This document shows positions 52,643 through 61,062 of a stretch of 64,000 nt of DNA, piece by piece. The notes under the pieces were generated by a model. That model saw nothing but the letters and a program-made list of their open reading frames with translations, searched no databases and was not told the DNA's origin. A program made the translations under genes and the position numbers. Where the stretch lies: contig OZ245059.1 in assembly GCA_965224735.1 (NCBI GenBank), forward strand, positions 1,736,001 to 1,800,000, read 5' to 3'. The DNA is from Robiginitomaculum_A sp036478535 (lineage in GTDB: Bacteria; Pseudomonadota; Alphaproteobacteria; Caulobacterales; Maricaulaceae). How positions within the stretch are numbered: the stretch's first letter is position 1; every line of letters starts with the position of its first letter.

Positions 52643-54478
52643 CTATAAACCAGCCCATATTGCAATCCAATAGGTCACGCCCGCAGCCATATAAGCAAGC
52701 GCAAACAAATAGGCAAACATAATCAACGGCCATTTCCAGCTATTGGTTTCTTTGCGGGTGATAGCAAGGGTTGAGATACATTGTGGGGCGAAGATAAACC
52801 AAGCCAAAAACGCCAGTGCCATTGGCAATGTCCAATCGCCAAGAAGCGCATTTCCTAAAAGATGCGTGTTACCATCCGCTATATTATATGTAATAGCCAG
52901 TGAAGACACGGCAATTTCGCGCGCGGCCATAGCGGGAATAAGGGCTATTACCATTTCCAAATTAAAACCAATGGGAGCTAAAATAGGCTCTAAGACGCGC
53001 CCAAGCATGCCTGCAAAACTATTGTGGATAACTCCGTCATTATTTGGGTATGTCGATAAGAACCAAATAAGAATAGATGCTGGCAAAATAATGCGCCCTG
53101 CCCGCCTGATAAAGATCATCGCCCTTTGCCACAGTCCCAATAGATAGCCTTTCAAGGACGGGATTTTATAACTCGGCATTTCCAAAAGCAAAGTAGATTG
53201 CCCGCCGCTTAGCAAGGTTTTTTTGAGCACTAAAGCTGCGAAAAACGCAAAAATAATGCCAATAATAACGAGGCCGAACATGACCAAACCCTGCAGGTTA
53301 AAAATTCCAACTTTGCTGTGGGGCATGAAGGCCCCGACAAGGAGAAAATATACGGGCCAGCGCGCCGAACATGTCATAAGCGGAGCGATCATAATTGTAA
53401 CCAAACGATCGCGCTCATTCTCTATCGTTCTCGCCGCCATTATCCCGGGGATTGCACAGGCAAAGCTGGAGATCAGCGGGATAAAAGAACGGCCATTCAG
53501 GCCAACTTTAGCCATGATAGAATCGATTAAAAAGGCAGCGCGCGTCATATAGCCAGACCCTTCAAGCGCCAAAATAAACATAAATAAAATAATGATTTGC
53601 GGTAAAAACACAATCACAGCCCCAACGCCTGCAATAATGCCATTGACCAGTAAATCCTTTAATAGACCATCTGGTAAGTGCGAGCCGATAAATGTACCAA
53701 AGTGCCCTGTCTGCCCAGTGATAAAATCAATAGCAGGTGTCGACCATGAATAAACGGCTTGAAACATGATAAACAAGATAGCAAAAAATATTATCAAGCC
53801 AAGCACTGGCTGTAGAACGATATTGTCAATTTTTGACGTGATTGTGTGTGCGCGTGCCGAGGTCACATTTGCCCGGGTGATGACGCGTGCCCTTTTCTGT
53901 AATTCCTTCAAGTCTGTGCTTTCAGGTGCTGGTGTATTTGCTTCGCCCCTGGTTATATTTTTTGCCCATTGGTTTAATTTTTCAACCAAAGCCTGCCGTC
54001 CTGCCGTGCGCACGGCAACGCTGGCAATCACGGGAACACCGATTTCGTTCTCGATTTTCTGCAAGTCAATATCAACCCCGTCGCGCGCCGCCATATCCAT
54101 CATGTTGAGGACAACTATCATTGGAAGGCCATAATTTTTTGCTTGCAAAACATTGTGCAAATGGGTGCGAATATGGGCGGCATCCAAAACAACAATAAGG
54201 GCGTCTGGCGTGGTCTCTCCTTCAAGCCGCCCGTGAATGGCATCAAGCGTTACGCGCTCGTCAGCGCTATGACCGCAATCTCCATAGATACCTGGCAAAT
54301 CCATAAGTGTAATTTTTTGGCCAAGAGCCGTGACCATATCGCCTTTGGAGTACTCAACGGTCACCCCAGGATAATTGGCAATTTTTGCACGCCCTCCCGT
54401 GAGCGCGTTAAACAATGAGGATTTTCCGCAGTTTGGCGCGCCCAATAACCCGATTGTTAACGGTTTTAAATCACTCAT
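52643..54478 (-). CDS. feoB: Ferrous iron transport protein B
   Basis: A 611-residue inner-membrane Fe(II) transporter with an N-terminal G-domain. G1 is 'LLGAPNCGKSSLFNAL', the switch region 'IANYPGVTVEYSKG', G3 'LMDLPGIYG' and G4 'VLNMMDMAA'. The membrane part has two Gate repeats ('FACAIPGIMAARTI', 'MAAREIAVSSLAI') with conserved cysteines ('LMTCSARWPVY'). It is a compact form compared with about 770 residues in E. coli. I used the ATG at 54478, which overlaps the feoA stop by 8 bases; feoA-feoB is the transcript. Confidence 0.95.
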   Translation of the reverse strand: MSDLKPLTIGLLGAPNCGKSSLFNALTGGRAKIANYPGVTVEYSKGDMVTALGQKITLMDLPGIYGDCGHSADERVTLDAIHGRLEGETTPDALIVVLDAAHIRTHLHNVLQAKNYGLPMIVVLNMMDMAARDGVDIDLQKIENEIGVPVIASVAVRTAGRQALVEKLNQWAKNITRGEANTPAPESTDLKELQKRARVITRANVTSARAHTITSKIDNIVLQPVLGLIIFFAILFIMFQAVYSWSTPAIDFITGQTGHFGTFIGSHLPDGLLKDLLVNGIIAGVGAVIVFLPQIIILFMFILALEGSGYMTRAAFLIDSIMAKVGLNGRSFIPLISSFACAIPGIMAARTIENERDRLVTIMIAPLMTCSARWPVYFLLVGAFMPHSKVGIFNLQGLVMFGLVIIGIIFAFFAALVLKKTLLSGGQSTLLLEMPSYKIPSLKGYLLGLWQRAMIFIRRAGRIILPASILIWFLSTYPNNDGVIHNSFAGMLGRVLEPILAPIGFNLEMVIALIPAMAAREIAVSSLAITYNIADGNTHLLGNALLGDWTLPMALAFLAWFIFAPQCISTLAITRKETNSWKWPLIMFAYLFALAYMAAGVTYWIAIWAGL

Positions 54479-54797
54479 CGCCACAGGCTCTACAACAAGG
54501 CATATCGACGTCATCGACAGCCTGGTTCAAGCCATCCGCCATGGGACGGTGCAAATCTGCGGGTATGACCGTGATCATTTTTGCTTCCATGGGTCGCATA
54601 GCAATTGAAGTTCCGTGCAGTTTCACATTAAGAGGCGAACGGCCAAACAGACCCGTGTGCAGTATTTCCACCAAATCCCCTTCCGCAAAACCAATTTCGC
54701 GCAAACGGATTTGAACGTGATCTCTTCCCCCGTTAAATCCGCAAATACGGGCTGGGCGATTCGTTTCTAGTGCGAATAGCGTTGTTTCAACTGTCAT
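54471..54797 (-). CDS. feoA: Ferrous iron transport protein A, with Cys-rich tail
   Basis: A 108-residue protein. The SH3-like FeoA domain covers residues 15-85 ('ICGFNGGRDHVQIRLREIGF', 'GDLVEILHTGLFGRSPLNVK', 'TSIAMRPMEAKMITV'). About 25 extra residues follow, ending 'DMPCCRACGDE', with three cysteines that E. coli FeoA lacks. In other bacteria, Cys-containing extra parts (FeoC-like) can be redox or metal sensing; for this tail that is inference. Confidence 0.9.
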   Translation of the reverse strand: MTVETTLFALETNRPARICGFNGGRDHVQIRLREIGFAEGDLVEILHTGLFGRSPLNVKLHGTSIAMRPMEAKMITVIPADLHRPMADGLNQAVDDVDMPCCRACGDE

Positions 54798-54881
54798 TGG
54801 TTCTCTATATGCGAGTTATTATTAATTGCAACACTTAAACGTTGACAATTTGACGCATACACTAAAAAAATTAGGGGGCTT
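54798..54881 (-). promoter_or_regulatory. feoAB promoter region
   Basis: Minus strand TTGTCA, 17 bases, TTAATA is a possible -35/-10 pair, overlapping an AT-rich string TTGCAATTAATAATAACTCG that could be a Fur-type operator. Both are weak sequence matches. Confidence 0.3.
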
Positions 54882-54903
54882 TACTCAGAATCCTTGATAC
54901 TCC

Positions 54904-56060
54904 TGTATAAGTTCATATAGATGTGAGACTTTTTAGGTTTGCTTTATTTAAGTTGCTTCCGCCATGTTGGGTTTGTTACGAACCAAACTGGAGGAAGCAG
55001 CTATGCAGATCAAATATCTACACCCGAATATCTATAGATTGTACGCTTGGGCGCGTGCACAAGAATGTCTGGATGTCTACAGGCGCAAGCACGAAGACGC
55101 GGTACGGCAGTACTGCTCATGCGGCAAAGCCTAAAATTCGAGGGTGTCAGTGAGCGCAAATGTGCTGAATTTGTCGGTATATCGCGGCCGACATATTATC
55201 GTTACAAAAAGGTTTTGGATAGGCTTGCACACGGAATTACACCGCTCTCAAAGCGGCCCCATAGCCTCAACAAACCCAAATGGGGCGAAGCCGAGAAGCA
55301 GCTTGTCTTGCGTATACGCAGAGAAAATCAGACATGAGGTAAGGACAAGATTGCCGTTGTCCTGCGCCGTGACCACGGCCAGACTATAAGCGCCAGCACA
55401 GTTGCCAGCACAGTTGGACGTATATTAAAAACTTTGTTCACTAAAGGCATCATCACAAAATCACGCTCTGCTCCAAGAGCAAAAAGAAACAGAAACTTCA
55501 AAAAATCCCATGCCAAACGCTGGATCTACAAGGCCTACAAGCTCATGAAAATGGGCGAACGGGTGCAGATCGACCACATGAGGGTGAGCAAAAACGGTAT
55601 CACCGTGAAGCACTTCCAAGCTTGGGAGAGAAGGTCCAAATTCATTCATGCTCAAATGTACTCACACGCCAAAGCGTCTTCTGCAAAACGGTTCTTAAAA
55701 GAATTTATCGACAAAACACCGTTCACCATAAAATCCATACAGGTGGATGGCGGCTCGGAATTCATGGCAGAATTTGAGCAGGCCTGTGAAGATGTAAACA
55801 TTCCACTCATCGTCTTGCCGCCCAGCAGGCCAACATATAACGGCGGTGTCGAGCGCGGAAACCTAACCTTTAAGGAAGAATTCTATTACAAAAGAGACCT
55901 CTTGGCTGACAGCATCGGAGCCATGAGATTTGAACTCCGAAAGGCGGTTGAAAAATACAACACATACAGACCACATCACGCCCTTGCAGGGCTAACACCA
56001 ATGGCCTATATCCAAAATACCCAAAAGGCGGATGAGTCTCAAAACACATGAACCTATACA
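54904..56060 (+). mobile_element. IS481-family insertion sequence, degenerate copy
   Basis: Ends are TGTATAAGTTCATATAG at the left and CATGAACCTATACA at the right, imperfect terminal inverted repeats of about 24 bp. The element is 1157 bp. Its right end lies only 15 bp upstream of the -35 of the 6S RNA gene. A preceding 22-bp string (54882-54903) recurs at 56776. Confidence 0.8.
55003..56051 (+). pseudogene. IS481-family transposase, interrupted
   Basis: The ATG at 55003 begins a frame ('QIKYLHPNIYRLYAWARAQE') that shifts near 55100. The main frame then reads 'LKFEGVSERKCAEFVGISRP' and 'EKQLVLRIRRENQT'. TGA at 55335 stands for a Tyr codon. After it the same frame continues to the end: 'GKDKIAVVLRRDHGQTISAS', a small in-frame STVA duplication, then the DDE core 'VQIDHMRVSKNGITVKHF', 'SIQVDGGSEFMAEF' and 'YNGGVERGNLTFKEEFYYK'. 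The catalytic residues survive, but the frameshift and the stop prevent a full protein. Confidence 0.82.
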
Positions 56061-56075
56061 ACATTATTTGTGCAC

Positions 56076-56104
56076 TTGCATTTAAGCACGTATGTTTCTA
56101 TAAT
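56076..56104 (+). promoter_or_regulatory. Strong sigma-70 promoter of the 6S RNA gene
   Basis: TTGCAT (56076-56081), 17 bases, TATAAT (56099-56104). A start 6 nt downstream falls exactly at the 5' end of the 6S terminal helix (56110). Confidence 0.85.
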
Positions 56105-56109
56105 ACAGG

Positions 56110-56269
56110 GACGATTGCTGTGGGTTTTGTGAGAAAGACGTAACCTGGGGACCTTAATCCAACCTTAGGGAACTGCCTCTGTTAGAGCCGTGGCTTTATT
56201 ATGCGGTGCCCACCTGTACATCAGGTTCACAAGGTTTACTATATAGTCCACGGATTTGTGGTAATCGTC
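56110..56269 (+). ncRNA. ssrS: 6S RNA
   Basis: 160 nt. The ends pair (GACGATT at 56110 with AATCGTC at 56263-56269). Inside are the strings typical of alphaproteobacterial 6S RNAs: ACCTTAATCCAACC, then GGGAACTGCC on the 5' side, and GCGGTGCCCACCTGTACATC, then AGGTTCACAAGG on the 3' side with the ACCTG/CAGGT hairpin. The two halves enclose an open central bubble that mimics a melted promoter. The RNA binds sigma-70 RNA polymerase in stationary phase. The assignment rests on recalled consensus strings plus the pairing and the perfectly placed promoter. Confidence 0.8.
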
Positions 56270-56361
56270 ACTTAATTAATTCTCTGGTTCCCGTTTTTCA
56301 ACAAGATGAGCGACCAAGATGAGCAAAACGGGGGCTAAATTGCCGTTGATAAAAAAACTTA

Positions 56362-56430
56362 GGGGCTGTCCCAGATAACGCATAATTATGTGTTATAGAG
56401 GGCAGTATGAGAAAGAGCAGATTAAGTCAG
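56362..56430 (+). mobile_element. IS1595/IS1016-like left-end fragment
   Basis: GGGGCTGTCCCAGATAA resembles the terminal repeat of this group. An ATG at 56407 follows and codes for 'MRKSRLSQ', the usual first residues of IS1016-type transposases, before a TAG. The remainder is gone. The stretch 56270-56361 has no gene; it contains a short duplication around GATGAGC. Confidence 0.5.
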
Positions 56431-56448
56431 TAGACTCGATTCACAATA

Positions 56449-56775
56449 GTGTTTTATTCTTCAGGCGCGTTTGTTTGCGTTCAACATCTGGATCAACACA
56501 AACAATTTGAAAATACCTTATCAGGTATTGAACGGTTGTTATGTCATATTGGTAAGTTCGATATTGACCTTATTATTTGTGAACCTTCTGGCGGATATGA
56601 AAGATTATTCCTTGTCAGTGCCAGCCTCAAACATTTTCCAGTGGTCATGATTAATGCCCGCCAAATTCTGAATTTTGCCCGCGCCAAAGGCTTGCTCGCC
56701 AAGACAGACACCATTGATGCACAGCTCATCGCTGATTACGGAGCGGTGTTCAAACCGAAGCCTCAAACCTATGTA
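56449..56775 (+). pseudogene. IS110-family transposase N-terminal fragment
   Basis: About 100 residues of the DEDD (RuvC-like) domain: 'HKQFENTLSGIERLLCHIGK', 'DLIICEPSGGYERL', 'VVMINARQILNFARAKGLLA' and 'KTDTIDAQLIADYGAVFKPK'. The start is not the native one, and the protein is cut off where the IS630 left end begins at 56776. The C-terminal serine domain is missing. Confidence 0.85.
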
Positions 56776-57914
56776 TACTCAGAATCCTTGATACTCCGAA
56801 TTTCACCTTGACATTTCCCTCCTGATAGATTCGATTCTTGTTTATGATTAAGTTTGGTTTTTTATCAAGGAGGGAACGCCGTGAGTTGGAGAGTGTCGTG
56901 CGTTGTCCGAGCGAGGATCACGGGATAGCGCGGCGGTGCAATGCTCTGCTTTTGTTGGATGACGGCAAGAGCTGTCAACAAATAGCGCAATATTTGTATC
57001 TTGATGATGATACGATCCGTGCTTGGTACAAAAAATACGCCGAGGGTGGTTTTGACCTGATGGCGAGCTTTGATTACAAGGGTGGTTTCTCCAAATTGAG
57101 TGTGGACATAGAAGCGGCTCTTGTGTCTTGGTTGGAGGCTCGTGTCTGTCAGAATGTACACGAGGTTCGCGCCTTTATCTGGCACAACTGGCAAGTCGCT
57201 TATTCCAAGTCTGGCTGCATCAAATTGCTGCATCGTTTGGGTTTTGAATACAAAAAACCTACGCCTTTACCAGGTCATATTAACGAGCAGGCACAGGCAG
57301 AATTTATAGAGAATTATCAGCGGCTCTTGAACGGCTTAACGCTTGATGAGACGGTATATTTCTGTGATGCTGTGCACCCTGAACATCAATCAAGACCAAG
57401 CCGTGGCTGGATGCGCAAGGGTGCGAACATGGCCATAAAACGCAGTACGGGGCGCAGGCGGGTCAATATTCACGCAGCGGTTAATCTGGAGAATTTTGAC
57501 ACACCCTTTATGGATGTGGATCGGGTTGATAGTGACAACGCCATTCAGTTATTTGAGAAACTGGAGGCACGCAATCTGGATAAAAAGCGTATTTATTTGA
57601 TACTTGATAATGCGCCTTATCACCACTCCGCCAAGGTAAGACAGTGGCTAGAGCGCAAAGATTGTAAAATAAAACCAATCTGGCTGCCAACATATTGCCC
57701 GCATCTAAATGCTATTGAGCGGCTTTGGGGCGTCATGCATCGATGTGTGACACATAACAGGTTCTACCCGACATTTACGAAATTTGGCCATGCTATACTC
57801 AAATTTTTACGAGAAACCATACCCAAACAATGGAGAAATTTCCGAGACACCATAACCGACAACTTCCGAATAATTTCAGATGAAGAATTCCGGGTTATGG
57901 AGTAGTGGAAGTAT
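56776..57914 (+). mobile_element. IS630-family insertion sequence, apparently complete
   Basis: The left boundary is placed at TACTCAGAATCC following TA, and the right boundary at GGAAGTA before TATC. The ends share only short matches (TATACT, CCG.AATTC), so the boundaries are approximate. TA dinucleotides flank both sides, as expected for TA-targeting IS630 elements. The element holds one intact transposase gene. Confidence 0.65.
56838..57905 (+). CDS. IS630-family transposase
   Basis: A 355-residue intact transposase. The N-terminal half is a winged-helix/HTH region ('GIARRCNALLLLDDGKSCQQ', 'YLDDDTIRAWYKKYAEGG'). The catalytic DDE residues are in 'VYFCDAVHPEHQSR', 'IYLILDNAPYHHSAKVR' and 'PHLNAIERLWGVMHR'. 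No stop or shift interrupts it, making it the only transposase in the window that looks functional. The likely start is the first or second ATG. Confidence 0.9.
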   Translation: MFMIKFGFLSRRERRELESVVRCPSEDHGIARRCNALLLLDDGKSCQQIAQYLYLDDDTIRAWYKKYAEGGFDLMASFDYKGGFSKLSVDIEAALVSWLEARVCQNVHEVRAFIWHNWQVAYSKSGCIKLLHRLGFEYKKPTPLPGHINEQAQAEFIENYQRLLNGLTLDETVYFCDAVHPEHQSRPSRGWMRKGANMAIKRSTGRRRVNIHAAVNLENFDTPFMDVDRVDSDNAIQLFEKLEARNLDKKRIYLILDNAPYHHSAKVRQWLERKDCKIKPIWLPTYCPHLNAIERLWGVMHRCVTHNRFYPTFTKFGHAILKFLRETIPKQWRNFRDTITDNFRIISDEEFRVME

Positions 57915-58018
57915 ATCAGTATTTTCTATGTTTTTTTAACGATACTTTAACAGTATTTTTGTTCATACTGTACAAACCCTTAGATCTGTCCCTTAGATCT
58001 GTATTTTTGGATAGTTAC

Positions 58019-58528
58019 ATGAAGTTTTCTCACGCCTTTATCTTATGCCTTGTTCTTATAGCAACCCCTGTTCTCGCGCGCGCCGATAGCGGCGCAAAGC
58101 TTGAGGCCGTGTTTACAGATTGGTCAGTATATTCAAAATCAGATGGCACTGACAAAATCTGTTACGTGCTTGCCAAGCCTAAATCCAAAACCCCAAAATC
58201 TGTTAAACATGGTGACGTTTATTTTATGATTGCCAATTGGAAATCTGGGGCCGCTAAAGAACAACCAAGCTTGCTTACAGGTTATCAGCTAAAAAACACG
58301 ATTCCGCCTTCTGCCCGCATTGGTAGCGCAAAAGTGCCGATGTATTCTGCGCAAAATGAAGCTTTTATCGAAAGCGGATCTGAAGAAGCCAAGCTTGTGC
58401 GCTCTATGCGCAAGGGCGCACGCATGCGTATTGATGCCGTTTCCCAACGCGGTACACAAACTTCTTACGAGTTTTCTCTTAAGGGTATTACGGCAGCGCT
58501 TAAAAAATCAAAAACTGTTTGTCGGTAA
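58019..58528 (+). CDS. IalB-like (invasion-associated locus B) secreted protein
   Basis: A 169-residue protein with a clear signal peptide ('FILCLVLIATPVLARA', cleavage near residue 22). The mature domain reads 'FTDWSVYSKSDGTDKICYVL', then 'AKPKSKTPKSVKHGDVYFMI', which is the beginning of the IalB fold common in alphaproteobacterial periplasmic proteins; its molecular role is unknown. The frame is open upstream to 57905, but that part is low complexity (a 'TTAGATCTGT' duplication), so I use the ATG at 58019. It lies between the IS630 and the Tn3 element. Confidence 0.75.
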   Translation: MKFSHAFILCLVLIATPVLARADSGAKLEAVFTDWSVYSKSDGTDKICYVLAKPKSKTPKSVKHGDVYFMIANWKSGAAKEQPSLLTGYQLKNTIPPSARIGSAKVPMYSAQNEAFIESGSEEAKLVRSMRKGARMRIDAVSQRGTQTSYEFSLKGITAALKKSKTVCR

Positions 58529-58613
58529 ACAAACCTGTCTGACGTCAGTGCCTATGGCATAGATTTAAGTCTGTGCTAAGAGAGAGTTTTTGTTCATCAT
58601 CATTTTAGGAGTA

Positions 58614-58651
58614 GGCGTCATCGCAAGGTTTGTACGCTGAGATGCGTTAAG
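58614..58651 (+). repeat. Tn3-family terminal inverted repeat, left
   Basis: 38 bp beginning GGCGTCATCG and ending GCGTTAAG. It differs from the right copy only at position 21 (A versus T). Confidence 0.9.
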
Positions 58652-58690
58652 GGAGAACGATCAGTGAACGTTATGACTTAGCATTAGTGA

Positions 58691-60112
58691 TTATCGATTT
58701 ACCTTTGACCAGAACGATGTTTTTCGACCGTGATTGGCTTTTAGCTGTTCTTCAAAGTCCGAATGGCTTTGAAACTGCCCGTAATCGGTAATTACGGAAT
58801 CAGCACTTTGACATTCAAGGAGATGGCGGGCCGTGTGTCCGTAGCGGCTAGTCTTTTTGTTTTCAAGATTGTATAAAATCATTGCACGCCGCACAAGAGC
58901 AGCTGCTAGGGGCGAAGAACCTTGAAGTTGATCCGCAGACGGGCTTAAAACACCGTACCTGTCACCGTTCAAGTCAATGCTGCGCTGCAGTACGAGTTGA
59001 GACGCCAATCTCAAATCCGGCCATTCCAAAAAAAAGCCCAGGGCTGTATGTATATTCGGATGTTGCATAGCCACTGCTTTCGCCTGCTCTTCACGTTCAA
59101 CGTCGTCGAAGTCATCCAATTCATTCAGGTGCTCGCGTAAATACCTCGCACTGAGTGTGCTTTCAAATCGTGCCCATCGAAAGTGTTGTAACGCCTCAAC
59201 CTTGCCAAGGGCTTTTAAGGCCGCACCATAGGCTTCATCCCATTGAGGGGGGACACATAACCCAATTCTTGAACGGCTTGCGCTGACCAACATATCTAGC
59301 GCTTCCTGATTACGATCAACTGACAGGAGCCTGTTTGCGGCTTCTGCTACAAAATTTGGATTTAGCAACTCCTCTTGATTGAATTGTGCTAGATATCCGT
59401 CAATGTCCCCTTGTTGATCCGCAATATCTTTCAGACAACGGCTGATAAGACTGGATTTACGAAAGGCAAGATCGGAGGGGTTTGGAGTATGGCCAAGATG
59501 GTTTGCGACAACAGGCGCATCTGGAGTTAACGTTTTCTGATATTCCAGAACAATTTCTTTTAAAGCCTGTAGGCCTATTTTGCCAAGAGCTGGGCTTATA
59601 TGAATGATTAGATCATCAAACTCACCGTAGTCATTTTTCTCCAAGGCTTTGAATACTCTGAGCGCTAGTGATTGCGGATCAGCAATTGTGTCGCTCTGAA
59701 AGTCTTCAAATCTGGTAATTGCGTACCTGAAAATATCGCCGTAATATCCGTAACTATCATCAACGCGCTCATACACAGATCCAGCAAGTTCCATAAATTG
59801 CCAGAGAAGATCAAAAGCTTCTCTTGGTTCATCTTTGGTTATTCTGTCTGTGATCATATCCAGTTGGATTTCGAGATCACTTATAAACGCTTTGCGTTTT
59901 GCCCAATCAATAAAGCCTTTGGCCTTAGCAATCGTTTTTAGGCGTTTGCGGACTTCTCGGATCAAGTGTTGCGGCCCTGCGGCATGGGCCAATTCCAGCT
60001 TTAATCGTCGTTTCGTATCCGCATGACTCTCACATATTTCCATGAGCAGGCCCGCAAGGCGTTCCGCTCCCAGATTTGCCAGGTTTTCAGCATTGAGGGT
60101 TTTCTTTGACAT
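58691..60112 (-). CDS. DUF6880 family protein, transposon passenger
   Basis: A 473-residue soluble, mostly helical protein with no signal peptide or membrane segment. Helical-repeat-like segments run through it ('LIREVRKRLKTIAKAKGFID', 'AEAANRLLSVDRNQEALDML', 'MLVSASRSRIGLCVPPQWDE', 'LRLASQLVLQRSIDLNGDRY'), resembling TPR/SWIM-associated proteins. I recall the DUF6880 family as recurring beside Tn3 resolvases, but its function is unknown. It starts 6 bases after the tnpR stop and is cotranscribed with it. The gene is intact, unlike most transposon genes around it. A role in transposon maintenance or host defence is speculation. Confidence 0.75.
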   Translation of the reverse strand: MSKKTLNAENLANLGAERLAGLLMEICESHADTKRRLKLELAHAAGPQHLIREVRKRLKTIAKAKGFIDWAKRKAFISDLEIQLDMITDRITKDEPREAFDLLWQFMELAGSVYERVDDSYGYYGDIFRYAITRFEDFQSDTIADPQSLALRVFKALEKNDYGEFDDLIIHISPALGKIGLQALKEIVLEYQKTLTPDAPVVANHLGHTPNPSDLAFRKSSLISRCLKDIADQQGDIDGYLAQFNQEELLNPNFVAEAANRLLSVDRNQEALDMLVSASRSRIGLCVPPQWDEAYGAALKALGKVEALQHFRWARFESTLSARYLREHLNELDDFDDVEREEQAKAVAMQHPNIHTALGFFLEWPDLRLASQLVLQRSIDLNGDRYGVLSPSADQLQGSSPLAAALVRRAMILYNLENKKTSRYGHTARHLLECQSADSVITDYGQFQSHSDFEEQLKANHGRKTSFWSKVNR

Positions 60113-60118
60113 AGCCGC

Positions 60119-60676
60119 TTATCCTTGTGCAATTCTATAGGCAGTTGAACGGCCAATGCCCAACTGTTTTGCGGCCTGCCTAGGGTTTAATCCGCTGGCA
60201 ACGAGTTTTTGAACGGCAGAGACTGTATCGGCATCAAGTCGGGGGCGTCCCGGATATTTACCCCGTTTTCTCGCGGCAGCAATACCGTCGCGGGTGCGTT
60301 CAGATATCAAACGACGTTCAAAGTGTGCAATAGCTCCAAAGACATGAAACACCAACTCACCCGCTGCCGAGGACGTATCGAGCTTTTCTTCCAGGCTTAC
60401 AAGATTGATCCCGCGTGCTTTTAAATCATCAACTGTTTCTAGTAATTCCTTAAGTGAGAGCCCAAGGCGATCGAGGCGGATTACACAAAGACTGTCTCCC
60501 GACCGTGCCTGTTTGATGAGCTCATTAAGCCCAGGACGATCAAATTTTCTACCCGAGATCACATCTTCAAATATGCGAATTGCACCCGCAGCCTTAAGGT
60601 GTGTCTTTTGCTCATCAGTGTTTTGCTCGGCTGTCGAAACACGAGCATAACCAAGCATATGGCCAATTTTTGTCAT
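60119..60676 (-). CDS. tnpR: Serine recombinase (Tn3-type resolvase/invertase)
   Basis: A 185-residue small serine recombinase. 'LGYARVSTAEQNTDEQ' near residue 8 contains the nucleophile Ser14. 'SLCVIRLDRLGLSLKELLET' and 'VFHVFGAIAHFERRLISERT' are the catalytic and E-helix blocks. 'RKRGKYPGRPRLDAD' leads to a C-terminal HTH ('NPRQAAKQLGIGRSTAYRIA'). The ATG at 60676 is the natural start; a longer frame reaches into the inserted IS3. It resolves cointegrates of the Tn3 element. The IS3 lies 33 bp upstream and must have replaced its promoter/res region. Confidence 0.9.
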   Translation of the reverse strand: MTKIGHMLGYARVSTAEQNTDEQKTHLKAAGAIRIFEDVISGRKFDRPGLNELIKQARSGDSLCVIRLDRLGLSLKELLETVDDLKARGINLVSLEEKLDTSSAAGELVFHVFGAIAHFERRLISERTRDGIAAARKRGKYPGRPRLDADTVSAVQKLVASGLNPRQAAKQLGIGRSTAYRIAQG

Positions 60677-60771
60677 TTGCGTGCTGCCTTTCGCTTTACG
60701 AGCCAATATTGGACTTGTCACGGTTTAGTTCCGGGTTGTTATGAGTATAACAGCCATCAAGGAGAACTATT

Positions 60772-61026
60772 ATGGCCAAGCAACATACCAAAGAATTTCA
60801 ACAAGAAGCGGTACGTATCGCGTTGTCTAGTGATTTGTCACGCAAACAAACTGCCGCAGATTTAGGGATTGGGTTTTCTACACTCAGCCGCTGGATCCAA
60901 ATACACCGACATACGGATGATGTATCGGCACCCACAGATATAAATTTGGAGCAGGAAGTGATACGGCTCCGTAAAGAGAACAGGCTCCTCAAGGAGGAGA
61001 GGGATGTGCTACGAAGTGCCCTTTAG
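60772..61026 (+). CDS. IS3-family OrfA (HTH protein)
   Basis: 84 residues: an HTH_8/Tnp_1 domain ('EFQQEAVRIALSSDLSRKQT', 'AADLGIGFSTLSRWIQIH') and a leucine-zipper-like tail ('LEQEVIRLRKENRLLKEERD'). It ends 'VLRSAL' and a TAG. The family usually continues 'LKKATAFFA...'; here an extra ~19 bases precede that stretch (GTGAAAAAAGCCACCCAATT follows the stop). The same extra bases occur in the relic at 41502. Confidence 0.8.
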   Translation: MAKQHTKEFQQEAVRIALSSDLSRKQTAADLGIGFSTLSRWIQIHRHTDDVSAPTDINLEQEVIRLRKENRLLKEERDVLRSAL

Positions 61027-61062
61027 GGTGAAAAAAGCCACCCAATTCTTCGCGAGGCAAAA

